Shown: positions 1-7,976, counted from the first letter of the stretch. The stretch is 18,824 nucleotides of DNA from Oscillospiraceae bacterium (GCA_020025175.1 JAHHSM010000027.1:1-18824), one strand, 5' to 3'. Program-made: numbers and translations. The notes: generated by a model from the letters alone, not told the origin.

Positions 1-55
1 CGTCATTCCCCGTCCTCATGTTGAGGTTGAATCTATCCTGCCTCAGAAGGGTTAA
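1..55 (+). CDS. BMC hexameric shell protein (EutM/PduA type), 3' end only
   Basis: Only the last 17 codons are inside the window; the reading frame enters at base 2 and stops with TAA at 53-55. The visible tail reads VIPRPHVEVESILPQKG. The VIPRPH signature is the C-terminal end of canonical single-domain BMC-H (Pf00936) shell proteins, and it matches almost base for base the same stretch of the two complete hexamer genes at 9225 and 9917. It is therefore a third, closely related hexamer paralogue that forms shell facets. It lies 20 bases upstream of the next gene and is likely cotranscribed. The shortness of the fragment limits what can be said, but the identity to the two complete copies makes the assignment firm. 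Confidence 0.85.
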   Translation, partial: VIPRPHVEVESILPQKG

Positions 56-75
56 ACCGGAAAAGGTGAACGGCA

Positions 76-795
76 ATGGATGAGCAGCAGATTCGACAGA
101 TTATCAGGGAAGTTCTTCGACGTGTAAACGAAGGAGAAACGCTGGATTCGAATGCGGAATCATCACTTTTGCCAAAAGCATATTTCATATTCCCAAAAAA
201 CTGGCAAAGATGCGAAACCAGCCAGTATATTCCGATGCTGAAAGCGGCTGAAGGAAAATACCACAGAGTGGTTGTCCTGCCGGAACGGGATGCGAATGAA
301 GATCGTTTTCTCAGCGTGGGAGCATGCACGGTCACTTATTACAGTGACCTGTGTGCTCCCCTAGAGGAGTCCGTTACGATTTTTCCAATCCCATGCAGAG
401 ATCTGGTCCTAAAAACAGCACTTTGCTTGTCAGAGGATTTCGAGGGTGCATGGATTCGGAAGTGCCTTGAAAATGGGCTTCGCGTCTATATGAAAAGAGA
501 AGACATCATGTTTACTGGAAAAGAACCCATGGCATATCGAAAAAAGATTTTATCCTATTATCAGGATGTAAAATCTTATGGAATATGCTTTCTAGAAGAT
601 GACAATTTCCGTGAAAGCGTTTTGAAGAGTGGAAAAAAGGAAACGAAAGCGCGGAGCAAGACAAGATTTGTTACAACCGAAGATTTACGGGTGATTCCTC
701 AGAACGGGGAATTTCAAATTCATCCCGGAGACGTCTTGACAGCTCTTGCGAAAGACCATATAGAGAAATTCGGTATTCGAATCGTCGAAGAATAA
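76..795 (+). CDS. BMC-associated protein with encapsulation-peptide-like N-terminus, possibly flavoprotein-like
   Basis: 239 residues; the start is supported by AAGGTG about seven bases upstream. The N-terminus MDEQQIRQIIREVLRRV has the short amphipathic helix pattern (I/L/V every three to four residues) of BMC encapsulation peptides, so the protein is probably lumenal cargo. Residues about 34-185 form an alpha/beta domain that I cannot assign firmly; the KAYFIFPKNW strand start and general layout resemble the flavoprotein-like proteins found in some BMC loci, but no cofactor motif is clear. Residues 198-239 (FVTTEDLRVI...LTALAKDHIEKFGIRIV) form a small module seen at the ends of several BMC-associated proteins and at the N-terminus of EutT/EutQ-type proteins; the EutT-like gene at 8443 carries it too. 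The stop abuts the next gene (translation start 12 bases on). Role unknown; cargo status is inference. Confidence 0.6.
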   Translation: MDEQQIRQIIREVLRRVNEGETLDSNAESSLLPKAYFIFPKNWQRCETSQYIPMLKAAEGKYHRVVVLPERDANEDRFLSVGACTVTYYSDLCAPLEESVTIFPIPCRDLVLKTALCLSEDFEGAWIRKCLENGLRVYMKREDIMFTGKEPMAYRKKILSYYQDVKSYGICFLEDDNFRESVLKSGKKETKARSKTRFVTTEDLRVIPQNGEFQIHPGDVLTALAKDHIEKFGIRIVEE

Positions 796-807
796 ATGGA
801 GGCAGCT

Positions 808-2133
808 ATGGATTACAACATTCAGGATAAGCAGATACATATCGTAAATTTGGCAGTATGTGCATCTTTGAAGGCCTTTGAAGAGTATTCTTCCAGAAGC
901 CTGAACTGCAGACGAGATATTATCTCTGCAATCAGGATCAAGCTACGCCCCTATATTCAGGAAATCGCAGAGAGAGAATATGCAGAGACATGCATGGGCA
1001 ATGTCCGTGATAAGATTATCAAATTGGTTATGGCTCTGGATAAGACACCAGGCGTTGAGGATTTGGCTGCAGAGGTTGTTACAGGTGATAATGGCATGAC
1101 GCTCCATGAGCATTCACCTTATGGTATCGTGCTTGCAATTCACCCTGCAACAAATCCGTGCGCAACATTGATTAATAATGTGATCAGCATGTTGGCGGCG
1201 GGAAATTCTGTGATCAGTATTCCAAATCCGCGCTGTATGGAAACTTCACTTTTCCTGGCTGAAAAGATCAATGAGGCCATTCAGGAGACATGTGGGATTC
1301 AGAATTTACTGATTACAATGCCACAATCCAGAAATGAGATTGTGACAGAAATCATTAATCATCCTGATGTTGCACTGGTTGTTGCAACTGGTGGCAGAAA
1401 AATGATGAGCCATGCATTGTGCAGCCCTAAACGCGTGATTGCAGGAGGGCCTGCCAATCCTGTTGCAATTGTTGACGAAACAGCCGATTTAGAAAAGGCT
1501 GCAAGAGATATTTCAGATGGTGCTTCGTTTGATAACAATATTATGTGTATCAGCGAAAAGTGTATTGTAGCAGTGGAGTCAATCATTCCGGAGTTTGTAA
1601 AAGAGCTGGAAAAAAACGATGTGTATTATATCGATAATGAAGCTGAAATGCTCCAGATCACAAAAACGGTTTTGAATCACGATATGAAGATGATTCGCAA
1701 GATGGAAGGCAAGAGTGCCATGGAGATTCTTCAGGAAGCTGGAATCAATCCCGGTCGCCACATTCGTTTGGTTGTCATGCGAACTTTTGCAAAGCATCCG
1801 CTTGTGTTGGAAGAGTGCTTGATGCCTGTTGTGCCGCTTGTATCAGCAGTAAATTTTGATGAGGCATTGGAAACGGCACTGTTTACAGAGCAAAGGTATC
1901 GTCATACAGCAATGATTCACTCACAACGGATTGACCGATTAAACAAGGCTGCGCAAGTTATGAACACAACGCTTTTTATTAAAAATGGGTCCTCTCTGGC
2001 AGGCATCGGTCTGAATGGTGAGGAAAAAACAAGCTTTACAATTGCGAATATCACAGGTGAAGGTCTTACGACAGCACGTGATTTTTCCTGCAAGAGAAGC
2101 TGTACGCTGACCAGCGGATTTTCTATTCGCTAA
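808..2133 (+). CDS. pduP: PduP-like CoA-acylating aldehyde dehydrogenase without encapsulation peptide
   Basis: 441 residues from ATG 808. An in-frame ATG at 796 exists, but GGAGG at 798-802 overlaps it and serves ATG 808. The protein follows PduP over its whole length: TPGVEDLAAEVVTGDNG, the PATNPCATLINN cofactor-binding segment, VVATGG, and the catalytic cysteine C247 in FDNNIMCISEK. PduP-family enzymes convert an aldehyde plus CoA and NAD+ to acyl-CoA (propionaldehyde in the 1,2-propanediol pathway). Salmonella PduP is longer because about 18 targeting residues and a linker precede the catalytic domain; here the enzyme begins almost directly at the catalytic fold and I see no C-terminal targeting helix either. 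It is one of two acylating aldehyde dehydrogenases in this operon. The family is sure; substrate chain length and lumenal location are not. Confidence 0.9.
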   Translation: MDYNIQDKQIHIVNLAVCASLKAFEEYSSRSLNCRRDIISAIRIKLRPYIQEIAEREYAETCMGNVRDKIIKLVMALDKTPGVEDLAAEVVTGDNGMTLHEHSPYGIVLAIHPATNPCATLINNVISMLAAGNSVISIPNPRCMETSLFLAEKINEAIQETCGIQNLLITMPQSRNEIVTEIINHPDVALVVATGGRKMMSHALCSPKRVIAGGPANPVAIVDETADLEKAARDISDGASFDNNIMCISEKCIVAVESIIPEFVKELEKNDVYYIDNEAEMLQITKTVLNHDMKMIRKMEGKSAMEILQEAGINPGRHIRLVVMRTFAKHPLVLEECLMPVVPLVSAVNFDEALETALFTEQRYRHTAMIHSQRIDRLNKAAQVMNTTLFIKNGSSLAGIGLNGEEKTSFTIANITGEGLTTARDFSCKRSCTLTSGFSIR

Positions 2134-2479
2134 AAGTTCCAAACGGAGGTAATGTGCAGGCATGTGACAAAAGATTTCAGTATTGTCTGTATCGTGGTCG
2201 TTGCCTGAGATGAACAGTTTCAGCCGGTTCCCGGTGCATATCAGTATGTGCTATGATTTGCAGCTGTTATTCCACCGGGAACCGCCTCCCTAAAATTTTG
2301 ATCATCAAATTTGCGCTGCGGTTTGGCGTAAACAATATTTTCCGGTTGGTATCTGCTGCCTGAACGGAGCATTGATGATGGATCAATATGTTGGGATTCC
2401 CACTTATCAGCCTGAGAATCCAATGTTTGTAATACCGCTCAAAGTTGGAAAAAGCTATACGAAGGAAATTATATTGTAG
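2134..2479 (+). pseudogene. 346-bp gap, probable remnant of a decayed gene
   Basis: This is the only large gap inside a tightly packed operon. It opens with a good ribosome binding site (GGAGG at 2145-2149) and ATG 2152, but that frame stops after 17 codons and then hits further stops while still looking protein-like (for example DEQFQPVPGAYQYV, then FAAVIPPGTASLKF). A second frame is open from 2294 to the TAG at 2477-2479 and ends ENPMFVIPLKVGKSYTKEIIL; its last 34 codons follow ATG 2375. The pattern of protein-like pieces in different frames suggests a gene broken by frameshifts and stops. I do not recognise the parent protein. An untranslated spacer or a genuine 34-residue ORF (2375-2479) are alternatives. 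Confidence 0.4.
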
Positions 2480-2491
2480 ATGGAGGCAGGT

Positions 2492-3817
2492 ATGGAATTA
2501 TTAGAGAGTATAAAAAATGCTGGTATTATCGGTGCGGGTGGTGCTGGATTCCCGACACATGTGAAATTAGCCGCTAAAGCAGACTACATTTTGCTGAATG
2601 GTGCAGAATGCGAACCGCTGTTGAGAGTGGATCAGCAGTTGATGGAATTATATCCCGATGAGGTTATTCGTGGTTTTGAGATGGCCGGACATCTGGTCAA
2701 TGCCGATCAGGCGATTATAGGAATTAAAGGGAAGCACAAGGATGTGATTGACATCCTGAAAATGCGAATTGAAGAACTCGGCATTTCGGATTATATGAAA
2801 ATTGGTATTTTACCCGACATGTATCCTGCCGGTGATGAGCAGGTGCTTGTTTATGAGACAACCGGACGAATCGTTCCCGAGGGTGGAATCCCGATCAATG
2901 TTGGGTGCGTTGTTTGCAATGTTGAAACAGCACTTAATATTTATAAGGCTGCAAATGGGCGGTCTGTGACTGAGAAATATATTACTCTTGCCGGAGATAT
3001 CCCAAATCACATTACGGTAAAGGTTCCTGTCGGAACACCGATCACGGATGTATTGAAACTTTCCGGTATTGAGGATTTTGATAATTATGCCATTATCGAT
3101 GGTGGCCCGATGATGGGACCGCTTCTGGCGGATCTAGATGGCTACATTACAAAGAAAAATAAAGGCTTTATTATTTTGCGTAAAGACCATCCGCTGATTG
3201 TGAAAAAGAGCTGCACCATGGATGCAGCAAGAAGAGTCAACCGTGCAGCCTGTGAACAGTGCCGTATGTGTACGGATCTGTGTCCTCGTTATTTGCTTGG
3301 GCATGATATGCAGCCGCACAAGTTGATGCGTATCAGCGGATATCATACAGAGGATGTGGGCGGAAAAACAAATGCGCTCCTGTGCTGCCAGTGTAATCTC
3401 TGTGAATATTTTTCCTGCCCTGCTGGTTTGCATCCTCGATTGAATAATTTGCGTTTCCGCAACGAGGTGACAGAGAAAAAATTGCGGTATGAACCCAAAA
3501 CAGAAACATATAAAACAAGAACAGCCAGAGAGTACCGAAAGGTTCCAAGTAAGCGATTGATTGCTCGCCTTGGCTTGACATCCTTTGATTGCAAGGCACC
3601 GATGACAGATATGGATTTGCAGGTGACGACTGTTCACATTGCACTTGGTCAGTGTGTGGGTGCCCCGTGTGAGCCGGTTGTTTCGATCGGAGATCATGTG
3701 AAGGTCGGACAGATAATCGGTAAAATTCCTGATGGGAAATTGGGAGCACCTGTTCATGCCTCTATCGATGGTAAGGTGCTGAGTATTACAGATCGATATA
3801 TTGAGATTGGAGGCTAA
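2492..3817 (+). CDS. pduS: PduS, flavin/iron-sulfur (RnfC-like) BMC electron-transfer protein
   Basis: 441 residues from ATG 2492, which has GGAGG ten bases upstream; the in-frame ATG at 2480 lies on top of that site and is unlikely to be used. The N-terminal GAGGAGFPTHVKL and NGAECEPLL segments are those of the RnfC/NuoF-like FMN/NAD-binding region; a central SLBB-type region follows. Two cysteine clusters for [4Fe-4S] centres are visible, CEQCRMCTDLCP starting at C254 and CCQCNLCEYFSCP starting at C298. A C-terminal lipoyl-like barrel (GAPVHASIDGKV) ends the protein. PduS is described as a cobalamin reductase in propanediol BMCs and binds the shell protein PduT, which is encoded four bases downstream. 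No B12-dependent enzyme is in the window, so here it could equally serve general electron or NADH recycling. Confidence 0.93.
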   Translation: MELLESIKNAGIIGAGGAGFPTHVKLAAKADYILLNGAECEPLLRVDQQLMELYPDEVIRGFEMAGHLVNADQAIIGIKGKHKDVIDILKMRIEELGISDYMKIGILPDMYPAGDEQVLVYETTGRIVPEGGIPINVGCVVCNVETALNIYKAANGRSVTEKYITLAGDIPNHITVKVPVGTPITDVLKLSGIEDFDNYAIIDGGPMMGPLLADLDGYITKKNKGFIILRKDHPLIVKKSCTMDAARRVNRAACEQCRMCTDLCPRYLLGHDMQPHKLMRISGYHTEDVGGKTNALLCCQCNLCEYFSCPAGLHPRLNNLRFRNEVTEKKLRYEPKTETYKTRTAREYRKVPSKRLIARLGLTSFDCKAPMTDMDLQVTTVHIALGQCVGAPCEPVVSIGDHVKVGQIIGKIPDGKLGAPVHASIDGKVLSITDRYIEIGG

Positions 3818-3821
3818 GGAA

Positions 3822-4370
3822 ATGCAGAGAGCGATTGGTATGGTGGAATTTTCCAGCATTGCGCGCGGAATTTATGCAGTGGATCAGATGGTCAAGGTTT
3901 CTGAAGTTGAGGTTGTCACTGCAAGCACATCCTGTCCTGGTAAGTATATTGCAATCGTCCATGGCGATGTCGCAGCTGTAAAGACTTCTGTGGAAACAGG
4001 TGAAAGGGAGGCTGGCGAGTATTATATCGACTCCATGGTGATCCCCAATGTCCATCCTCAGGTATTTCCTGCAATTACGGGTGCAACCTGTACAGATGGG
4101 ATTGAGGCTTTGGGTGTGATAGAATCTTTCTCCATTGCGGCTATGCTGGAAACCGCAGATGCAATTTTGAAAGCAGCGGATTTGGAAGGCGTTGAGCTTC
4201 GCTTGGGCAATGGTTTGGGCGGAAAGTCCTACTTTACATATACCGGCGATGTTGCGGCTGTAAAATCCGGTACCGATGCAGGAAAAGAAATTGTGGAGGG
4301 GAAAGGTTTGCTGGTTAACTTTGAAGTCATTCCCTCTCCTTCTCAGATTCTTATCAATTCACTGATGTAA
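3822..4370 (+). CDS. pduT: PduT, trimeric tandem-BMC shell protein with Fe-S site
   Basis: 182 residues from ATG 3822 (GGAGG at 3809-3813). A TTG at 3801 gives a longer frame but lies inside the pduS coding end. Two BMC domains are visible, residues 1-90 (AIGMVEFSSIARGIYAVDQM, HGDVAAVKTSVETG) and 96-180 (ALGVIESFSIAAMLETADAI, TGDVAAVKSGTDAG). C38 in TSCPGK sits at the same position as the cysteine that ligates the [4Fe-4S] cluster at the pore of the Salmonella PduT trimer. Known role of the family: a shell tile that can pass electrons, working with PduS. The pduS-pduT adjacency with a four-base gap suggests translational coupling and a matched pair. Confidence 0.93.
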   Translation: MQRAIGMVEFSSIARGIYAVDQMVKVSEVEVVTASTSCPGKYIAIVHGDVAAVKTSVETGEREAGEYYIDSMVIPNVHPQVFPAITGATCTDGIEALGVIESFSIAAMLETADAILKAADLEGVELRLGNGLGGKSYFTYTGDVAAVKSGTDAGKEIVEGKGLLVNFEVIPSPSQILINSLM

Positions 4371-4397
4371 TGATCTTGAATAAAAAGGAGAAATACT

Positions 4398-5984
4398 ATG
4401 AAACTGGAAACATTAGATAAAGACGTGCAGTCAATTCAGGAAGCAAGGGTCTTGGCTCGACAAGGTAAAATCGCAGCGCAGCAGTTTTCAAGCTACACTG
4501 AGGATCAGGTTGATCGTATTTTACGCAATATGGTAAAAAAGGCAATTGACAACGCAGTCATTTTGGCAAAGATGGCAGTAGAAGAAACCGGTTTCGGTAA
4601 AGTCGAGGATAAGGTTTTTAAGAACTATCTTGCTTCTCAGTTTGTATATAATTACATCAAAGATATGAAAACGATCGGTGTGGTTGCACAGGATACTATT
4701 AATAAAGTTACTTCTGTAGCCGAGCCTATGGGTTTGATTATGGGTATTGTTCCCTCTACCAACCCAACCTCCACTGCAATTTACAAAGCACTGATTGCCA
4801 CTAAGGCAAGAGATGCGATTGTATTTTCTCCTCATCCGTCTGCATTTAAGTGCACTAAGCTGGCGGTAGATCTGATGGCACAGGCCGCTGAGGAGGCCGG
4901 GGCACCTAAGAACGTGATTCAGTGCATTGAAACACCTACTATGGAGGCAACCAATGAATTGATGAAGGCAAATGAAGTGAGCATGATCATTGCTACCGGC
5001 GGTCCGGGCATGGTCAAGGCTGCATACAGTGCAGGCACTCCGGCGCTGGGTGTTGGTGCGGGTAACTCTCCTTCGTATATTGAGCGCAGCGCAAATATCC
5101 GTCAGTCTGTATCGGATATTATTAATAGCAAGACTTTCGATTACGGTACGATTTGTGCTTCTGAACAGTCTGTTGTTGTGGATAGATGCATTGCAAATCA
5201 GGTGATGGATGAGTTTAAGGCACAGGGCGGCTACTTCATGACACCGGATGAAACGGATAAGGTTTGTAAACTGCTGTTTAAGAAGGGCACTTCCATGAAT
5301 GCAAAGTTCGTTGGTAAGAGCGCGAAATATATTGCTGATGCAGCAGGAATCAACATTCCCGGTGGTACAAAAGTATTGCTCGGTAAGCAGGAAGGTGTCG
5401 GTGAAAAGTATCCTCTCTCTTATGAAAAGCTGACCACGGTTCTTGCTTTTTATATCGTAGAAGATTGCAACGAGGCCTGCGAGCTAAGCTACAAGCTGCT
5501 GCAAAACGGCATCGGTCATACTATGAATGTACATACAGAAAATCCGGAGGTCGTAAGAGCGTTCTCTGCCAAGCCTGCATCCAGAATCTTGATTAATGTA
5601 GGCGGCAGCCAGGGCGGAACAGGTATGTGCACCGGTCTTGCACCTGCATTTACACTGGGCTGCGGTACTTGCGGCGGAAGTGCTACTTCTGAAAATGTTA
5701 CCCCCATGCAGCTGATTAATATTAAAAAGGTTGTTCACCAGATTCGTACGGTTGATTCTATTCTTCAGGTTAATCCGAAGCTGAAGGAACTGCTGGAACA
5801 GGTGAAAAACACATCAGACAGCAGCTGCTGCACACCGACTTTGGAAAATATGACTGTAAGCGGTAATCAGGATTGCATCAGCGTGGGCTGCTGCACCGGA
5901 AGAAATAACGATGCCGCAATCAATCATATCAGTGAGGCAGAGCTGAGAAAAATTGTCAGTGAGATTGCAAAGAATCTGCGCTGA
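4398..5984 (+). CDS. eutE: EutE-like CoA-acylating aldehyde dehydrogenase with C-terminal encapsulation peptide
   Basis: 528 residues; start preceded by AAGGAG. The catalytic domain (about 1-465) shows GIVPSTNPTSTAIYKALIA for cofactor binding, IIATGGPGMVKAAYSAGTPA, and the catalytic cysteine C253 in FDYGTICASEQ, as in EutE/AdhE-type acetaldehyde dehydrogenases that form acetyl-CoA (or propionyl-CoA) from aldehyde, CoA and NAD+. After residue 470 comes a cysteine-rich linker (C477, C478, C493, C498, C499) and a final amphipathic helix ISEAELRKIVSEIAKNLR, a textbook C-terminal encapsulation peptide. This layout (catalytic domain, linker, C-terminal targeting helix) is known from several clostridial BMC loci. 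It is the likely main lumenal aldehyde dehydrogenase here, feeding PduL encoded next. The linker cysteines are not part of the usual catalytic family. Confidence 0.93.
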   Translation: MKLETLDKDVQSIQEARVLARQGKIAAQQFSSYTEDQVDRILRNMVKKAIDNAVILAKMAVEETGFGKVEDKVFKNYLASQFVYNYIKDMKTIGVVAQDTINKVTSVAEPMGLIMGIVPSTNPTSTAIYKALIATKARDAIVFSPHPSAFKCTKLAVDLMAQAAEEAGAPKNVIQCIETPTMEATNELMKANEVSMIIATGGPGMVKAAYSAGTPALGVGAGNSPSYIERSANIRQSVSDIINSKTFDYGTICASEQSVVVDRCIANQVMDEFKAQGGYFMTPDETDKVCKLLFKKGTSMNAKFVGKSAKYIADAAGINIPGGTKVLLGKQEGVGEKYPLSYEKLTTVLAFYIVEDCNEACELSYKLLQNGIGHTMNVHTENPEVVRAFSAKPASRILINVGGSQGGTGMCTGLAPAFTLGCGTCGGSATSENVTPMQLINIKKVVHQIRTVDSILQVNPKLKELLEQVKNTSDSSCCTPTLENMTVSGNQDCISVGCCTGRNNDAAINHISEAELRKIVSEIAKNLR

Positions 5985-6001
5985 GAGCTGGGAGGAACGC
6001 C

Positions 6002-6664
6002 ATGGATAGACAGTATGAAGAGTTGATCAAAAAGGTTGTGCAGGCTGTAAATCAGGTGCGTGAGGAAATGAGTGAAAATGCAACAGGTCCGATCCCGTTG
6101 GGTATTTCAAATCGCCATATTCACTTGTCCCAGAAGGATCTTGAGGTACTGTTTGGAACAGGCTATCAGTTGACTAATATCAAGGAACTCGTTCAGCCGG
6201 GACAATATGCCTGTAAGGAAACCCTGACAGTCTGCGGACCCAAGGGTGCAATCGAAAAGGTACGTGTTCTGGGGCCTGTGAGAAAGCAGACGCAGGTTGA
6301 AATCCTGGCAGGCGACACCTTTAAGCTGGGTGTGAAAGGCGAGGTTCGTATGTCCGGTGTTCTGGCTGGCACGCCGGGTATCACATTGGTGGGCCCGAGA
6401 GGCAGCGTACAGATTCCAGAAGGCGTTATGGTCGCACAAAGACACATCCATATGTCCAGTGAAGACGCTGTGCGGTTTGGTGTGACAGATGGACAGATCG
6501 TAGATATGGAATGTGATGGTACACGTGCCGGCATGCTCCACGATGTTGTCATTCGTGCCAATGATACGTCCAGATTGGAGTGCCATCTGGATACAGAAGA
6601 AGCAAATGCACTGGGACTGAATGCAAATTCTAAACTTCGCATCGTAAAAAAGAGTTTTAAATAA
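6002..6664 (+). CDS. pduL: PduL phosphotransacylase with N-terminal encapsulation peptide
   Basis: 220 residues; GGGAGGAA at 5990-5997 sets ATG 6002. The first 23 residues (MDRQYEELIKKVVQAVNQV...) form the amphipathic targeting helix that directs PduL into the lumen. Two PduL domains follow, with the metal-binding motifs SNRHIHLS and AQRHIHMS, plus VLGPVRKQTQVEI and RMSGVLAGTPGI. PduL converts acyl-CoA plus phosphate to acyl-phosphate and free CoA, recycling the CoA used by the aldehyde dehydrogenases inside the compartment; an acetate/propionate kinase would then make ATP in the cytosol. No such kinase is in the window. The gene is 17 bases downstream of the EutE-like gene, consistent with one transcript and stepwise chemistry. 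Confidence 0.95.
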   Translation: MDRQYEELIKKVVQAVNQVREEMSENATGPIPLGISNRHIHLSQKDLEVLFGTGYQLTNIKELVQPGQYACKETLTVCGPKGAIEKVRVLGPVRKQTQVEILAGDTFKLGVKGEVRMSGVLAGTPGITLVGPRGSVQIPEGVMVAQRHIHMSSEDAVRFGVTDGQIVDMECDGTRAGMLHDVVIRANDTSRLECHLDTEEANALGLNANSKLRIVKKSFK

Positions 6665-6690
6665 TTATATAAGAGAAGGAGACGAGCGAT

Positions 6691-6954
6691 ATGCAGAAAC
6701 TGGAGATCTTGGTAAGGAAACCTACTGAAGGCGAAATTGAATATATGAGCAAGGAAATGATTTGGGAATCCGATCCTTGCGAGTTTGATTATTACTATGA
6801 CCACAATGAAACTGTTTTGGTCGAATACGGCTGTGCAACAGTTACCTATCCGGGCGGCGAAGCAACATTCAGAACCGGTGATTTGGCATTTTTCCCCAAG
6901 GGTCTGAACTGCCACTGGATTGTCAGAGAAAAAATCAAAAAATACGAACATTAA
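6691..6954 (+). CDS. Small cupin protein, EutQ/DUF861-like
   Basis: 87 residues; GAAGGAGA at 6675-6682 precedes the ATG. The pattern FDYYYDHNETVLVEYGCATVTYP...TFRTGDLAFFPKGLNCHWIV is the beta-barrel of the Cupin_3/DUF861 family, to which the C-terminal half of EutQ also belongs. EutQ of ethanolamine loci is longer and has been linked to acetate kinase activity; this protein is only the barrel, so that activity should not be assumed. It lies between pduL and eutL, with 13 bases to the next start. It lacks a full set of classical metal-binding histidines, as is common in this subfamily. The family call is good; the role in the compartment is unknown. Confidence 0.8.
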   Translation: MQKLEILVRKPTEGEIEYMSKEMIWESDPCEFDYYYDHNETVLVEYGCATVTYPGGEATFRTGDLAFFPKGLNCHWIVREKIKKYEH

Positions 6955-6967
6955 AGAGGAAAAAGAT

Positions 6968-7651
6968 ATGAAAGGCGATATTATCAGGGCCACGATCCTC
7001 AGTGAGAAAATTATCCCAAATATGAATGAACAGTACAGAAAGCAGTTTCCGATTCCTGAAGGCCATAGAAGCCTGGGTATTTTTACTGCTGACTGTGATG
7101 ATGTCTGCTATATCGGAATGGATGAGGCGAGCAAGGGCACGGATATCAAGATTGTACATGCAACGGCGCTGTATGCTGGTGCTGCCAATGCAAGCTTCAA
7201 ACTGAGTGGTGAATTCTATGGTGCATTTTCCGCTCCGAACCCAGAAGATATCGTCAGTGCATTTAAGATCATTCATGAAGTTGTTGACAACGATGCATAT
7301 TTTGTCAGCTGCAATGAAGATGATTCTATTTCCTATATTGCACATACAATCAGCCGTTCCGGAAGTTATTGGCCTCAGATTTCGACTGTTAAGGAAGGCG
7401 ATGCACTATTGTATCTGATTGCGCCTCCAAACGAATCCATGTATGCAATGGATGCAGCGTTGAAAGCTGCGGAAGTTGATATTGCTGCATTTTGGGCACC
7501 TCCTACATATACAAACTGTGGTGGCGGTATTCTTACCGGTGAGCAGTCTGCGTGCCGTGCAGCTGGTGAGGCATTCGCTCGGGCAGTTCAGTATGTAGCA
7601 GATCATCCGCTGCAGCTGCTGCCGGGTGGTGATTTTGGTGGAATCCGTTAA
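6968..7651 (+). CDS. eutL: EutL, trimeric tandem-BMC shell protein
   Basis: 227 residues from ATG 6968 (AAAGAGGAAAAAG upstream); an upstream in-frame ATG at 6920 lies inside the cupin gene and is unlikely. The sequence tracks EutL closely: HRSLGIFTADCDDVCYIGMD, LYAGAANASF, the second-domain YIAHTISRSGSYW, and the end LTGEQSACRAAGEAF with a short GGDFGGIR tail. EutL is a circularly permuted BMC-T trimer with gated pores in ethanolamine compartments and binds the substrate in some structures. A EutL rather than PduB at this place, in a locus that otherwise has pduSTL, makes the shell a hybrid. The 3' end overlaps the start of the eutS gene by 14 bases. Confidence 0.93.
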   Translation: MKGDIIRATILSEKIIPNMNEQYRKQFPIPEGHRSLGIFTADCDDVCYIGMDEASKGTDIKIVHATALYAGAANASFKLSGEFYGAFSAPNPEDIVSAFKIIHEVVDNDAYFVSCNEDDSISYIAHTISRSGSYWPQISTVKEGDALLYLIAPPNESMYAMDAALKAAEVDIAAFWAPPTYTNCGGGILTGEQSACRAAGEAFARAVQYVADHPLQLLPGGDFGGIR

Positions 7652-7976
7652 TCGAATTATTGAAGAGTCCGTACCTGGAAAACAGGTTACGATAGCACAT
7701 GTAATCGCTTCTCCAATTCCCAGCATTTACGAATCGCTGGGAATTGAAGAAGGCGGCGCAATCGGCATCTTAACATTATCTCCCTATGAAACGTCCATGA
7801 TTGCCGCGGACATTGCAGTGAAAGCTGCGGATGTAGACATTGGATTTTTGGATCGTTTTACGGGTTCTGTTGTCATTATGGGAGATGTGCAGAGTGTTGA
7901 AACGGCGTTGAATGCGGTTACAAATCAGCTGAAAGCAATTCTGAAATTCGACGTTGTACCGGTAACAAAGACATGA
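7638..7976 (+). CDS. eutS: EutS/PduU-type circularly permuted hexameric shell protein
   Basis: About 112 residues from a GTG start. Candidate GTG starts exist at 7626, 7629 and 7638; 7638 has GGTGG eight bases upstream and gives the EutS-like N-terminus (V/M)ESVNRIIEESVPGKQVT, so I prefer it. EPGKQVTLAHLIAHP-like and GAIGILTLSPYETSMIAADIA, VDIGFLDRFTGSVVIMGDV segments match EutS, in which the permuted termini form a small beta-barrel plugging the pore. It contributes hexameric facets. It overlaps eutL by 14 bases and its stop shares ATGA (7973-7976) with the GTPase gene, so translation of the three genes is probably coupled. Confidence 0.92.
   Translation: MESVNRIIEESVPGKQVTIAHVIASPIPSIYESLGIEEGGAIGILTLSPYETSMIAADIAVKAADVDIGFLDRFTGSVVIMGDVQSVETALNAVTNQLKAILKFDVVPVTKT

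Noticed and set aside
3134..3859. A long minus-strand open frame (241 codons) opposite pduS.
   Set aside because: It is antisense to a clearly recognised gene with conserved Fe-S motifs, has no family resemblance, and is rich in His/Cys/Ile as expected of a shadow frame.
6193..6993. A long minus-strand open frame (266 codons) opposite pduL and the cupin gene.
   Set aside because: It is antisense to firmly identified genes, with no recognisable domain.
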